Positions 17,734 through 25,365 of a stretch of DNA of 32,288 bases are shown piece after piece. The stretch covers positions 1 through 32,288 of the forward strand of contig JAGPCT010000037.1 of the NCBI GenBank assembly GCA_018057925.1, given 5' to 3'. How positions within the stretch are numbered: the first letter of the stretch is position 1; each line of letters opens with the position of its first letter. Made by a program: the position numbers and the translations under genes. Under the pieces are notes generated by a model. That model did no database searches. It saw only the letters and a list, made by a program, of their open reading frames with translations, and was not told the origin of the DNA. Source of the stretch: Saprospiraceae bacterium. GTDB taxonomy: Bacteria > Bacteroidota > Bacteroidia > Chitinophagales > Saprospiraceae.

Positions 17734-18013
17734 AATTCGAATTTGGCAAATGAGATTTGTTGAGATGTGTAGTCCTGAATTTGGGAAATATTCAGAATAT
17801 GTACATCATTTAGGATTGAATATAAGCATTCGTTTATGAGTCTTTTAGCGATACATTGGAATTTGTTGCACTTTTAGGTTGTACAGGATAAGTTTATGCG
17901 TAACACAAATTGATATCTCCTAAATAAAAGATTCCGTTAGAAAAATTGTTAATATTTTTTAACCCAAAGCCTTCTATCTTTCGATGAAGTCATTGATTTT
18001 GGTAAATTTCACC
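17734..18013. other. Intergenic region upstream of valS
   Basis: About 280 bases with no credible reading frame. A short inverted repeat (CTGAAT...ATTCAG) near 17775-17800 may help terminate the upstream gene, but it lacks a T-run. The 3' part leads into the valS promoter. Confidence 0.4.
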
Positions 18014-18021
18014 TACCTTTG
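17993..18021 (+). promoter_or_regulatory. Bacteroidota-type promoter of valS
   Basis: TACCTTTG at 18014-18021 matches the -7 consensus TAnnTTTG, and a TTG at 17993-17995 lies 18 bases upstream in the -33 position. The predicted start of transcription falls around 18026-18030, so the ATG at 17984 cannot be the translation start and the one at 18047 must be used. Confidence 0.7.
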
Positions 18022-18046
18022 CAGCCTCAAATTTAGATTTATTGAT

Positions 18047-20674
18047 ATGTCAACACTGAGTAAAACCTATAGCCCACGTGATATTGAAGAAAAATGGTAT
18101 GCCCATTGGATGAATAAAGATTACTTTCATTCTACGCCCGACGACCGTGAAGCTTATTCGATAGTCATCCCTCCGCCTAATGTTACCGGTATTCTACACA
18201 TGGGTCATATCCTCAACAATACCATTCAGGATATTCTCATTAGAAGAGCTCGTCTTAGTGGTAAAAACGCTTGCTGGGTGCCCGGCACTGACCACGCATC
18301 TATCGCTACTGAAGCCAAGGTAGTTAAGTGGTTGCGCGAAGAAAAAGGCCTTAAAAAGTCCGACTTGACTAGAGACGAGTTTCTTTCTTATGCCTGGGAA
18401 TGGACAGATAAGTATGGCGGCATAATCCTCAATCAGTTGAAGAGATTGGGTGCCTCATGTGATTGGCAGCGCACTGCATTTACCATGGACGATGTGCGAA
18501 GCAGGGGTGTGATGAAGGCATTTGTAGATCTCTATCATAGAAATAAGATTTTTAGAGGACTTCGTATGATCAACTGGGATCCACAAGCCCAGACCGTTCT
18601 TTCCAACGAAGAAGTGATTTATAGTGAAGAAAATGCAAGATTGTTTAAGCTAAAGTATGTCCTCGAAGACGATAACTCCAAGTATATCACCATCTCGACT
18701 CAAAGGCCGGAGACTATTATGGCCGATGTTGCCGTGGCAGTTCACCCGGATGATGTACGTTATCAATCATTGATTGGAAAAAAAGTTCTTATTCCTCTCA
18801 TTAATAAGCCCATCCCTATTATTGCCGATACGTATGTTGACATAGAGTTTGGAACAGGTGCGCTTAAAATTACCCCTGCTCATGATATCAATGACTACGA
18901 ATTAGGACAAAAGCACGGACTTGAAGTCATCGATATCCTCAATGATAACGGCACGCTCAATGAAAAAGCTATTATTTTAATCGGGCAAGATCGATTTGAT
19001 GCAAGAAAGAACATCATTAAAATGCTCGATGAAGGAGGATTGATGGAGGGTAGTATCGATTATCGTACAAATATAGGGCGTTCTGAAAGAACCAATGCTG
19101 TTGTTGAACCCAAGCTCAGTCTTCAATGGTTTGTTGATATGGATTCTTTAGCAAAGCCCGCTTTGGATGCTGTAAAAATAGGTGAGATACATTTTTATCC
19201 AAAAAATCAAGCGAATACCTATAATCATTGGTTGGAAAATATTCGAAACTGGTGTATAAGTCGCCAATTGTGGTGGGGACATCGCATACCGGCTTATTAT
19301 TACGGGGATGATGTATTTGTTGCTTTGAGTAAGGAAGAAGCTGAACAAAAAGCTCGAGAAAAATTTGGAGAAGCCTTTGATACCAATCTCTTAGTTCAGG
19401 ATGAAGACGTATTGGATACTTGGTTTTCGAGCTGGCTTTGGCCAATAACCGTGTTTGATGGGTTTTCGGATCCAAAGGAGTACAACTACTATGTCCCCAC
19501 CAATACTCTTGTCACCGGTTGGGATATAATCTTCCTGTGGGTGGCACGAATGATTATGGCGGGTTATGAGTGGAAGCAAGAACGTCCATTTAATGACGTG
19601 TATTTTACAGGAATGGTGCGGGACAAGCAACGCCGTAAAATGAGTAAATCTTTGGGAAATTCTCCGGATGCCCTTGGATTGATTGATACGTATGGAGCCG
19701 ATGGCGTACGGTTTGGAATGATGTCATCTTCGCCGGCGGGTGGAGATTTATTATTTGATGAAAAGCTGTGTGAGCAGGGTCGCAATTTCTGTAATAAGAT
19801 ATGGAATGCGCTGAGATTGGTTACTTCTTGGGAAACTGTGTCTGAAGTTGGTGCTGGGATCCGCGCCAAAAACAAACTTGCTTATCGCTTGATGCGGCAA
19901 AAAATCAATGAAGTACAGCTTCAAACAGAAATTAATTTTGAAGGCTACCGTCTTTCTGAAAATTTAATTCTGATATACACGCTGATTTGGGATGATTTCT
20001 GTGCTTATTATTTAGAAATGATTAAGCCGGAATATGGTAGCCCAATTGATGTAGAAACATTGAAGGAAGCCAACACCTTGCTTTCAGATTTGATGATAAT
20101 CCTTCATCCATTTATGCCATTTATTTCTGAAGAGGTATATCAAAATGTAAAAACAGAAAGTATGCCTGACTGCATAGTAAGTCGTTATCCGGAGACTTTT
20201 GAAAAGAATGAGATATTGCTACAGAGTTTTAATTTTTTCAAAGACTTTGTTACTCAAATTAGGGATATCCGCAACAGAAATGGATTGAAACAAAGGGAAG
20301 AGTTGCCTGTGTTTTTGGAAGGCCAGATTCATGAATATATGGCTTTGGAAGGTTATGCTCAGCTGGTTGAATCCATTGCCTATGTATCCTTACATCAAGT
20401 GAATGATCTCGATTCTCAGCAATCTGTTTCGACTCTGGTACATACGATAAAGGTTATGGTTCAGCTACCTAATAAAGGGGTTAATAAGGAAGAAGCAAAA
20501 GCTGAAATATTGGAAAAAATAAAATATTATGAAGGCTTTGTTCAGGCAATTAATAAAAAGTTGGGAAATGCCAAATTTGTCGAAAATGCCCCTTCTGATG
20601 TTATTGAAAAGGAAAGGAAGAAACTTGCGGATAGCTTATCCAATATTGAAAGTCTGAAAAAGGAATTGGAGTAA
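18047..20674 (+). CDS. valS: Valyl-tRNA synthetase
   Basis: Class I aminoacyl-tRNA synthetase that charges tRNA-Val and edits misactivated threonine. The protein is complete at 875 residues. The HIGH motif is PPPNVTGILHMGH (HMGH 51-54), and the zinc/active-site region NWCISRQLWWGHRIPAYY and the signature KMSKS (531-535, KMSKSLGNSPDAL) are in place. The editing domain includes TQRPETIMADVAVAVHP. The C-terminal arm is the expected coiled coil (EILEKIKYYEGF through SLKKELE). The start at 18047 (MSTLSKTYSP) is chosen because the promoter lies between it and an earlier in-frame ATG at 17984. It appears to be transcribed alone. Confidence 0.97.
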   Translation: MSTLSKTYSPRDIEEKWYAHWMNKDYFHSTPDDREAYSIVIPPPNVTGILHMGHILNNTIQDILIRRARLSGKNACWVPGTDHASIATEAKVVKWLREEKGLKKSDLTRDEFLSYAWEWTDKYGGIILNQLKRLGASCDWQRTAFTMDDVRSRGVMKAFVDLYHRNKIFRGLRMINWDPQAQTVLSNEEVIYSEENARLFKLKYVLEDDNSKYITISTQRPETIMADVAVAVHPDDVRYQSLIGKKVLIPLINKPIPIIADTYVDIEFGTGALKITPAHDINDYELGQKHGLEVIDILNDNGTLNEKAIILIGQDRFDARKNIIKMLDEGGLMEGSIDYRTNIGRSERTNAVVEPKLSLQWFVDMDSLAKPALDAVKIGEIHFYPKNQANTYNHWLENIRNWCISRQLWWGHRIPAYYYGDDVFVALSKEEAEQKAREKFGEAFDTNLLVQDEDVLDTWFSSWLWPITVFDGFSDPKEYNYYVPTNTLVTGWDIIFLWVARMIMAGYEWKQERPFNDVYFTGMVRDKQRRKMSKSLGNSPDALGLIDTYGADGVRFGMMSSSPAGGDLLFDEKLCEQGRNFCNKIWNALRLVTSWETVSEVGAGIRAKNKLAYRLMRQKINEVQLQTEINFEGYRLSENLILIYTLIWDDFCAYYLEMIKPEYGSPIDVETLKEANTLLSDLMIILHPFMPFISEEVYQNVKTESMPDCIVSRYPETFEKNEILLQSFNFFKDFVTQIRDIRNRNGLKQREELPVFLEGQIHEYMALEGYAQLVESIAYVSLHQVNDLDSQQSVSTLVHTIKVMVQLPNKGVNKEEAKAEILEKIKYYEGFVQAINKKLGNAKFVENAPSDVIEKERKKLADSLSNIESLKKELE

Positions 20675-20794
20675 GGAAGATGTCCTGGGATAATTTTACA
20701 TGTATTAAAAAACAAATGAGAATAAGTCGTTGTTAATGTAGAAATCTACAATCGTTTAAGGATTTTTTTTAATTAATCAAGTAAAAATAATATT

Positions 20795-21304
20795 ATGTCA
20801 TTAGCACAAGCATTATTGTCTGAAATTGAGCATGAATCAAAGAGTACACGAAAATTACTGGAACTTGTACCGGCGGAGCATTTTGATTGGCGTCCGCACG
20901 AAAAATCAATGACTTTAAAAGGATTGGCAATTCATATAGCCCAATTGGCAAGTTATCCCGGAATTATAATAAGTTCTCCTTACCTTGATTTTGCAGAGAA
21001 TACAATTAAAAAGCCGGGAATTGACACAACTGAAGACTTGTTAAAAGTATTTCAACAAGGGAATGATGCCACATTGAATGCAATTCGTTCTGCCGATGAA
21101 ACAGTATTTAACCAAAATTGGATTCTTAAAAAAGGAGAACACCTTATCTTAGATGCACCACGAAGCGTCGCTATTCGACAGATGGGACTTAATCATTTGT
21201 ACCACCATAGGGCACAGCTGGGAGTCTATCTTAGATTGTTGAATATTCCCATTCCCGGTATGTATGGGCCAAGTTCTGATGAGATGGCGCAATTTAATAG
21301 ATAA
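20795..21304 (+). CDS. DinB-fold metalloprotein (DinB_2)
   Basis: A 169-residue four-helix-bundle protein of the DinB/YfiT group, probably cytoplasmic. The three metal-binding His residues expected for the family are present: H47 in LAIHIAQ, then H134 and H138 in NHLYHHRAQLGVYLR. The N-terminal FDWRPHEKSMTLKGLA is also typical. Some family members are thiol (bacillithiol or mycothiol) transferases; the substrate here is unknown. It stands alone between valS and the stress-protein gene. Confidence 0.85.
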   Translation: MSLAQALLSEIEHESKSTRKLLELVPAEHFDWRPHEKSMTLKGLAIHIAQLASYPGIIISSPYLDFAENTIKKPGIDTTEDLLKVFQQGNDATLNAIRSADETVFNQNWILKKGEHLILDAPRSVAIRQMGLNHLYHHRAQLGVYLRLLNIPIPGMYGPSSDEMAQFNR

Positions 21305-21688
21305 AATTGGGATTGATGGATAGCTGAGACTGAATACTTTGGTTGTGGGCAGGCTATCAGTTTGATATAAAAGGAGGGTAAGGAGCATTTAGCAGAGTTG
21401 ATTTCTGAATACTTAGATAAGAAACTTGTTTTGAAGGTTGAATAGCAGAACTAAGGTGTAAATTTCAATCATATTTGGCATTATTTAATAAATTGATAAT
21501 ATGAGTTTTCACCTTTGTAATTTTGAAAAAAGATACATTTGTATTTAAAGATGCTTTTTTTAACTATTTTATGGATATTTATGTTGATATTTTATATTAC
21601 CATAAGAATGATAAATTTGGAATAAAATTGATACAGGGAAGATTTAAATACTTTCGAATACTATAAAACAATAAACAATAACGATACC
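21305..21688. other. Intergenic region with a possible gene remnant
   Basis: A gap of 384 bases. A 24-codon in-frame stretch at 21371-21445 (KEGKEHLAELISEYLDKK and onward, ending TAG) looks protein-like but has a stop just before it and no start, so it may be a relic. Farther on, TACATTTG at 21534-21541 matches the TAnnTTTG box, with TTTG at 21514-21517 upstream. It is a plausible promoter for the stress-protein operon that begins about 150 bases later. Confidence 0.35.
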
Positions 21689-22507
21689 ATGAAAAAAATC
21701 CTTCTTCCAACAGACTTTAGTGATACCGCTGATAAAGCCCTTCAAGTAGCAGCCAAAATCGGTAAAATTGAAAATTCAGAAATCATCTTGATGCACACCT
21801 CATTGCCAACAGAAGGAGTTAATAGCAATGTCTATGCGGCGATTTATGTCCATGAATACTTGGAAACAAAAAGGCGAAATCTCAAGTTACTTGCCGAAAA
21901 AGTTAAAGAAAGTGGATATTCAGGAAGCATACAGACAGATAACAAAGTTGATTTTACGGTGCCTGCTATAGTCAATGCATCTGAAGAATTTGACGTTGAT
22001 ATGGTTGTGATGGGATCAACCGGTTCAAGTGGATTGGCAGGAATTTTAATAGGGAGTGTTGCCAGTGGGGTTTTGGCGAAGATTGAAAAGCCGCTCTTCC
22101 TGATAACCCACGACTTTGTACTTCCGGAAGAAGGCAATCTACTCATAGGTACAGATTACAAAACAGATATCAACGATGATTCACGTGAAATACTAAGGTT
22201 TTTTAAAGAAAAACTTAATTTTAAATTACACCTCATACATATAGCCGGCGATGAAGCGGATGAAGAGGTGCTGAATAAAGATCCTTTTGTTTTACATAAC
22301 TTTGGTGACTTAATCGATACTTCTGTGGAAGTTCCCGGATTTAAAGTAGAAAAAGCTCTTATGGTGATCCAAGAAAGATACCACAACGCTGTATTATGTA
22401 CAATTACGAGGAAGAAAAATTGGTTTGGAAGTTTGTTTTCACATAGTGTATCCAAGTCATTATCTCATTATACCGATATACCACTGCTTTGTCTCCAAGC
22501 TAAATAA
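21689..22507 (+). CDS. Tandem universal stress protein (two Usp domains)
   Basis: A 272-residue cytoplasmic protein with two Usp domains. The first begins MKKILLPTDFSDTADKAL and carries the ATP-binding pattern G-2x-G-9x-G-S at residues 109-123 (GSTGSSGLAGILIGS). The second (about 145-272) lacks that loop, having instead TRKKNWFGSLFSHSVSKSL, so only one domain should bind nucleotide. This architecture is common in Bacteroidota. It is followed after 35 bases by the csaA-like gene and a VOC-fold gene in the same direction, so these may be co-transcribed. Confidence 0.9.
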   Translation: MKKILLPTDFSDTADKALQVAAKIGKIENSEIILMHTSLPTEGVNSNVYAAIYVHEYLETKRRNLKLLAEKVKESGYSGSIQTDNKVDFTVPAIVNASEEFDVDMVVMGSTGSSGLAGILIGSVASGVLAKIEKPLFLITHDFVLPEEGNLLIGTDYKTDINDDSREILRFFKEKLNFKLHLIHIAGDEADEEVLNKDPFVLHNFGDLIDTSVEVPGFKVEKALMVIQERYHNAVLCTITRKKNWFGSLFSHSVSKSLSHYTDIPLLCLQAK

Positions 22508-22542
22508 AGATTATTTTTGTTGGTGTTAACTTAAAAGGGCAA

Positions 22543-22878
22543 ATGAGTAATTCAATAGAGTGGACTGACTTTATAAAGGTTGAGATGAGAGTCGGTACAA
22601 TTATCAGTGCAGAAGCATTTACGGAAGCAAAAAAGCCTGCCTATAAAATTGTCGCTGATTTTGGGGATTATGGCCTGCGGAAGTCCTCTGCTCAGGTAAC
22701 CCGGCTTTATACACCGGAAGAACTGATCGGAAAACAAATTATTGCCGTATTAAATTTCCCGCCCAAACAAATAGCCAACATGCAAAGTGAATGCCTTATT
22801 CTTGGTGCGGTCGATATGGATGAAGTAACGTTATTGTCCACAGATAAACCCGTAAAAAACGGCTTGCAAATCGGATAA
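22543..22878 (+). CDS. csaA: CsaA-like tRNA-binding domain protein
   Basis: A 111-residue single OB-fold protein matching CsaA, described as a secretion chaperone with a tRNA-binding-like domain. The family features are WTDFIKVEMRVGTIISAE at the start, PAYKIVADFGDYG, KSSAQVTRLYTPEELIGKQIIAVLNFPPKQIA in the middle, and the ending ECLILGA..VTLLSTDKPVKNG. Full length for the family. It begins 35 bases after the stress protein and stops 5 bases before the VOC gene. Confidence 0.9.
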   Translation: MSNSIEWTDFIKVEMRVGTIISAEAFTEAKKPAYKIVADFGDYGLRKSSAQVTRLYTPEELIGKQIIAVLNFPPKQIANMQSECLILGAVDMDEVTLLSTDKPVKNGLQIG

Positions 22879-22883
22879 ATACT

Positions 22884-23282
22884 ATGCATCATATACAACT
22901 GATACAGACCATATTGTACGTCGCTGACCAGGAAAGAAGTGCAAGATTTTATACCGGATTATTTAGGAAAAAACCTGATTTGGATGTTCCGGGGATGACA
23001 GAGTTTTCTCTCGCTGATAATTGTAAATTGGGTCTTATGCCGAGTAAAGGAATTTCTAAGATATTGAAGGATAAGACTCCTCACCCTGATTTGGGAAACG
23101 GTATTCCACGGTGTGAGCTATATTTTTATGTCGAAGACATTGAAGTTGAATTCGAGAATGCAGTAAAAATTGGAGCATCCCTTATAAGTCCAATTGAAGA
23201 TCGGGATTGGGGAGATAAAGCTTGCTATTTTGCGGATGTGGATGGACATATCATAGCCTTTGCTAGAAAAAATGTAGCTTGA
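22884..23282 (+). CDS. VOC (glyoxalase/bleomycin-resistance) fold protein
   Basis: A 132-residue protein with the two beta-alpha-beta-beta-beta modules of the vicinal oxygen chelate superfamily: IQTILYVADQERSARFYTGLF at the N-terminus, CELYFYVEDIEVEFENAVKIGA in the second module, and the typical ending YFADVDGHIIAFAR. The catalytic role is not clear: metal ligands for glyoxalase I are not all apparent. Its start is 5 bases after csaA, so the two are probably co-translated. Confidence 0.85.
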   Translation: MHHIQLIQTILYVADQERSARFYTGLFRKKPDLDVPGMTEFSLADNCKLGLMPSKGISKILKDKTPHPDLGNGIPRCELYFYVEDIEVEFENAVKIGASLISPIEDRDWGDKACYFADVDGHIIAFARKNVA

Positions 23283-23477
23283 TTTTGATGCAATTGTTTT
23301 TTTGAAATTGATTACCATGTAGTAAATTTAATGTTTTGAAGCAATATGCCATTGACATGCGAAACAATTCAATTGACAACTATTTGGGTTAAATAAAGGT
23401 TAAAATAGGCTCTTAATTTAAATTTGTTTTTAACTTTACAATTATGCTGTAATTATTAAAAGTTAAATTCTTGTAAA

Positions 23478-23969
23478 ATGAAATCACTTAATTCCATTGC
23501 TCTATACTTTACTTTCATTACTTTTATTGCATCCTCTATGATAGGTGGTGTTTGTGCTTTTGGTCAGTCTGATTCAACGCAGATAAAAAAAGACTCTATT
23601 TTGACTGATGCGAATTTTGAATTAAAGTTACAAGAATTGAAAGCAGAAATTATGCAATTGCAAAAGCAAATTGATAAGTATGATAAGGATAAAAAACAAT
23701 ATACAAAGCAAATTGTAACAAATCGAATAGCCGGAGGAGTAACTCTATGTGTTATGGGGCTAAGTTTGTTCATTGGTGGAAGTAAAGAAAAGTCTGGAAT
23801 TTTAACCGTTCCGCTTTACATTTCGGGTTTTGGAGCAACAATTCCAGGACTTATATTGATTCTTGTTAACATTAATAAAATGAATAAAATAAAAAATCAA
23901 GAAAGACAACAATCGAAATTGTCCTTTGGAATCCAATCAAATGGCATTGGTATTGCCTATAAATTTTAG
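23478..23969 (+). CDS. Duplicated envelope protein of unknown function, copy 1
   Basis: A 163-residue protein I do not recognise. It has an N-terminal signal peptide (about 1-30, ending FGQS), a Lys/Gln-rich coiled coil (about 45-80, LQELKAEIMQLQKQIDKYDK), then two hydrophobic segments (about 84-101 and 109-131) separated by GGSKEKSG, and a short basic helix. The last residues (SFGIQSNGIGIAYKF) look like a beta-strand ending in Phe. It should reside in the cell envelope with the coiled coil in the periplasm. Its twin at 24545 differs at residues 22, 47, 50, 105, 119, 138 and 148, all conservative apart from K105E and G119V. No neighbour gives a functional clue. Confidence 0.75.
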   Translation: MKSLNSIALYFTFITFIASSMIGGVCAFGQSDSTQIKKDSILTDANFELKLQELKAEIMQLQKQIDKYDKDKKQYTKQIVTNRIAGGVTLCVMGLSLFIGGSKEKSGILTVPLYISGFGATIPGLILILVNINKMNKIKNQERQQSKLSFGIQSNGIGIAYKF

Positions 23970-24125
23970 CCCGAATTTATATTATATATGAAGTATTGGC
24001 TTTAAATAAATTGGAGCTAACTTTAAGTTAAGTTGGGTACAATATTGTTAGACCCGAATATTTTTGGATCTATTTTCACAAAAAAAAGAAAAAAATATTT
24101 TATTCAGTACATTTATTCCTTCATA

Positions 24126-24275
24126 AACCCGAAGTTAGCATTAAAGGTTCTGAAAAGACGTATAATGCTGATTATGAGGGACGTCCCAATTTGCGAATCG
24201 TTTCAATGGTTCCTTTAAACCATTGATTACGAGTCGTAAATCGATTCTGCATTAAGTTAATGCCGAGTTTGGGTT
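24126..24275 (+). repeat. Palindromic intergenic repeat, copy R5 (full length)
   Basis: A 150-bp element with the clearest terminal inverted repeats: AACCCGAAGTTAGCATTA (24126-24143) and the complement of AACCCAAACTCGGCATTA (24258-24275), 14 of 18 matching. Inside are a perfect GGGACGTCCC palindrome and a perfect stem CAATGGTT/AACCATTG with a 6-base loop. It ends only 8 bases before the tRNA-Gly. Confidence 0.75.
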
Positions 24276-24283
24276 GAAAATAA

Positions 24284-24359
24284 GCGGAAGTAGCTCATCC
24301 GGTAGAGTGACAGCTTCCCAAGCTGTAGGTGGCGGGTTCGAGTCCCGTCTTCCGCTCCA
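24284..24359 (+). tRNA. tRNA-Gly (anticodon CCC)
   Basis: It folds as a full cloverleaf: acceptor GCGGAAG/CTTCCGC, D-stem GCTC/GAGT, anticodon stem ACAGC/GCTGT with loop TTCCCAA (anticodon CCC, reads GGG), a 5-base variable loop, and a T-arm GCGGG-TTCGAGT-CCCGT. Discriminator T is followed by an encoded CCA (24357-24359). It lies between the two duplicated genes. A small hairpin (ATGCCA...TGGCAT, 24398-24417) follows. Confidence 0.95.
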
Positions 24360-24544
24360 TATGTTTTGTACCAAATTGATTTAAATCATTAGATGCAATG
24401 CCAATAGAATATGGCATCAATAGACGAGTTTTAATTATTTGATGAAAGTAGTGCGTTAAAATATGTTTAAATAGTCTCTTATTATAAATTTGTTTTTAAC
24501 TTTACAATTGAGCTGTAATTATTAATAGTTAAATTCTTATAAAA

Positions 24545-25036
24545 ATGAAATCACTTAATTCCATTGCTCTATACTTTACCTTCATTACTTTTATTGCATC
24601 CTCTATGATGGGTGGTGTTTGTGCTTTTGGTCAATCTGATTCAACGCAGATAAAAAAAGACTCTATTTTGACTGATGCGAATTATGAATTAAGGTTACAA
24701 GAATTGAAAGCTGAAATTATGCAATTGCAAAAGCAAATTGATAAGTATGATAAGGATAAAAAACAATATACAAAGCAAATTGTAACAAATCGAATAGCCG
24801 GAGGAGTAACTTTATGTGTTATGGGGCTAAGTTTGTTCATTGGTGGAAGTAAGGAAGAGTCTGGTATTTTAACCGTTCCGCTTTACATTTCGGGTTTTGT
24901 AGCAACAATTCCAGGACTTATATTGATTCTTGTTAACATTAATAAAATGAATAAACTAAAAAATCAAGAAAGGCAACAATCAAAAGTATCCTTTGGAATC
25001 CAATCAAATGGCATTGGTATTGCCTATAAATTTTAA
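24545..25036 (+). CDS. Duplicated envelope protein of unknown function, copy 2
   Basis: A 163-residue twin of the protein at 23478: the same signal peptide, coiled coil, two hydrophobic segments and C-terminal beta-like strand. Differences are I22M, F47Y, K50R, K105E, G119V, I138L and L148V. With both frames intact and nearly all changes conservative, both copies seem to be under constraint or the duplication is recent. It lies downstream of tRNA-Gly and upstream of the histidine kinase. No function is assigned. Confidence 0.75.
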   Translation: MKSLNSIALYFTFITFIASSMMGGVCAFGQSDSTQIKKDSILTDANYELRLQELKAEIMQLQKQIDKYDKDKKQYTKQIVTNRIAGGVTLCVMGLSLFIGGSKEESGILTVPLYISGFVATIPGLILILVNINKMNKLKNQERQQSKVSFGIQSNGIGIAYKF

Positions 25037-25188
25037 CCCGAATTGATATTTTAGATGAAGTATTGGCTTTCAGCAAATTGGAGCTAGCTTTAAGTTGGAT
25101 ACAATATTGTTAGACCGGAATATTTTTGGATCTATTTTCATAAAAAAAATAAAAAAAATATTTTATTCAGTACATTTATTCCTTCATA

Positions 25189-25336
25189 AACCCGAAGTCA
25201 GCATTAAAGGTTTTGAAAAGTCGTATGGTGCTGATTGAGAGGTAGGTCTCGGTGTGCGAAGTGTGTCAAAGTTTTTTTTAAAACATTGATTACGTTTCTT
25301 ACATCGATTGCACATTTGTCTAATGCGGAATTTGAG
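25189..25336 (+). repeat. Palindromic intergenic repeat, copy R6
   Basis: Forward copy in the second duplicated unit. The left terminus AACCCGAAGTCAGCATTA and right terminus TAATGCGGAATTTGAG match the family. The first internal palindrome has changed to GAGAGGTAGGTCTC, and the stem is CAAAGTTTT/AAAACATTG with one mismatch. It lies 29 bases before the histidine-kinase gene. Confidence 0.7.
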
Positions 25337-25365
25337 AAAAATGATTTGATTTCAGCGTATAACTT

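Larger units (their letters stand above)
23399..24275 (+). repeat. Segmental duplication, copy 1
   Basis: Nearly identical to 24455-25336 from the upstream region of the 163-codon gene to the left part of palindromic repeat R5. The two coding regions differ at only seven residues. The downstream non-coding part is equally well conserved until inside the palindromic element, where similarity drops sharply. Confidence 0.85.
24455..25336 (+). repeat. Segmental duplication, copy 2
   Basis: Second copy of the unit at 23399-24275. Near its start it carries about ten extra bases (TGTTTAAATA) after the shared GTTAAAATA. It ends in repeat R6, whose right half differs from that of R5 far more than the rest of the unit. 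Confidence 0.85.

Noticed and set aside
17984-18046. N-terminal extension of valS from an upstream ATG
   Set aside because: The TACCTTTG promoter box lies within it, and ValRS homology begins at MSTLSKTYSP, so the extension is not transcribed.
23399-25336. tRNA-Gly and flanking repeats considered as an integrated element with att sites
   Set aside because: No integrase is present, and no partial duplication of the tRNA 3' end is seen downstream in the second unit or beyond.
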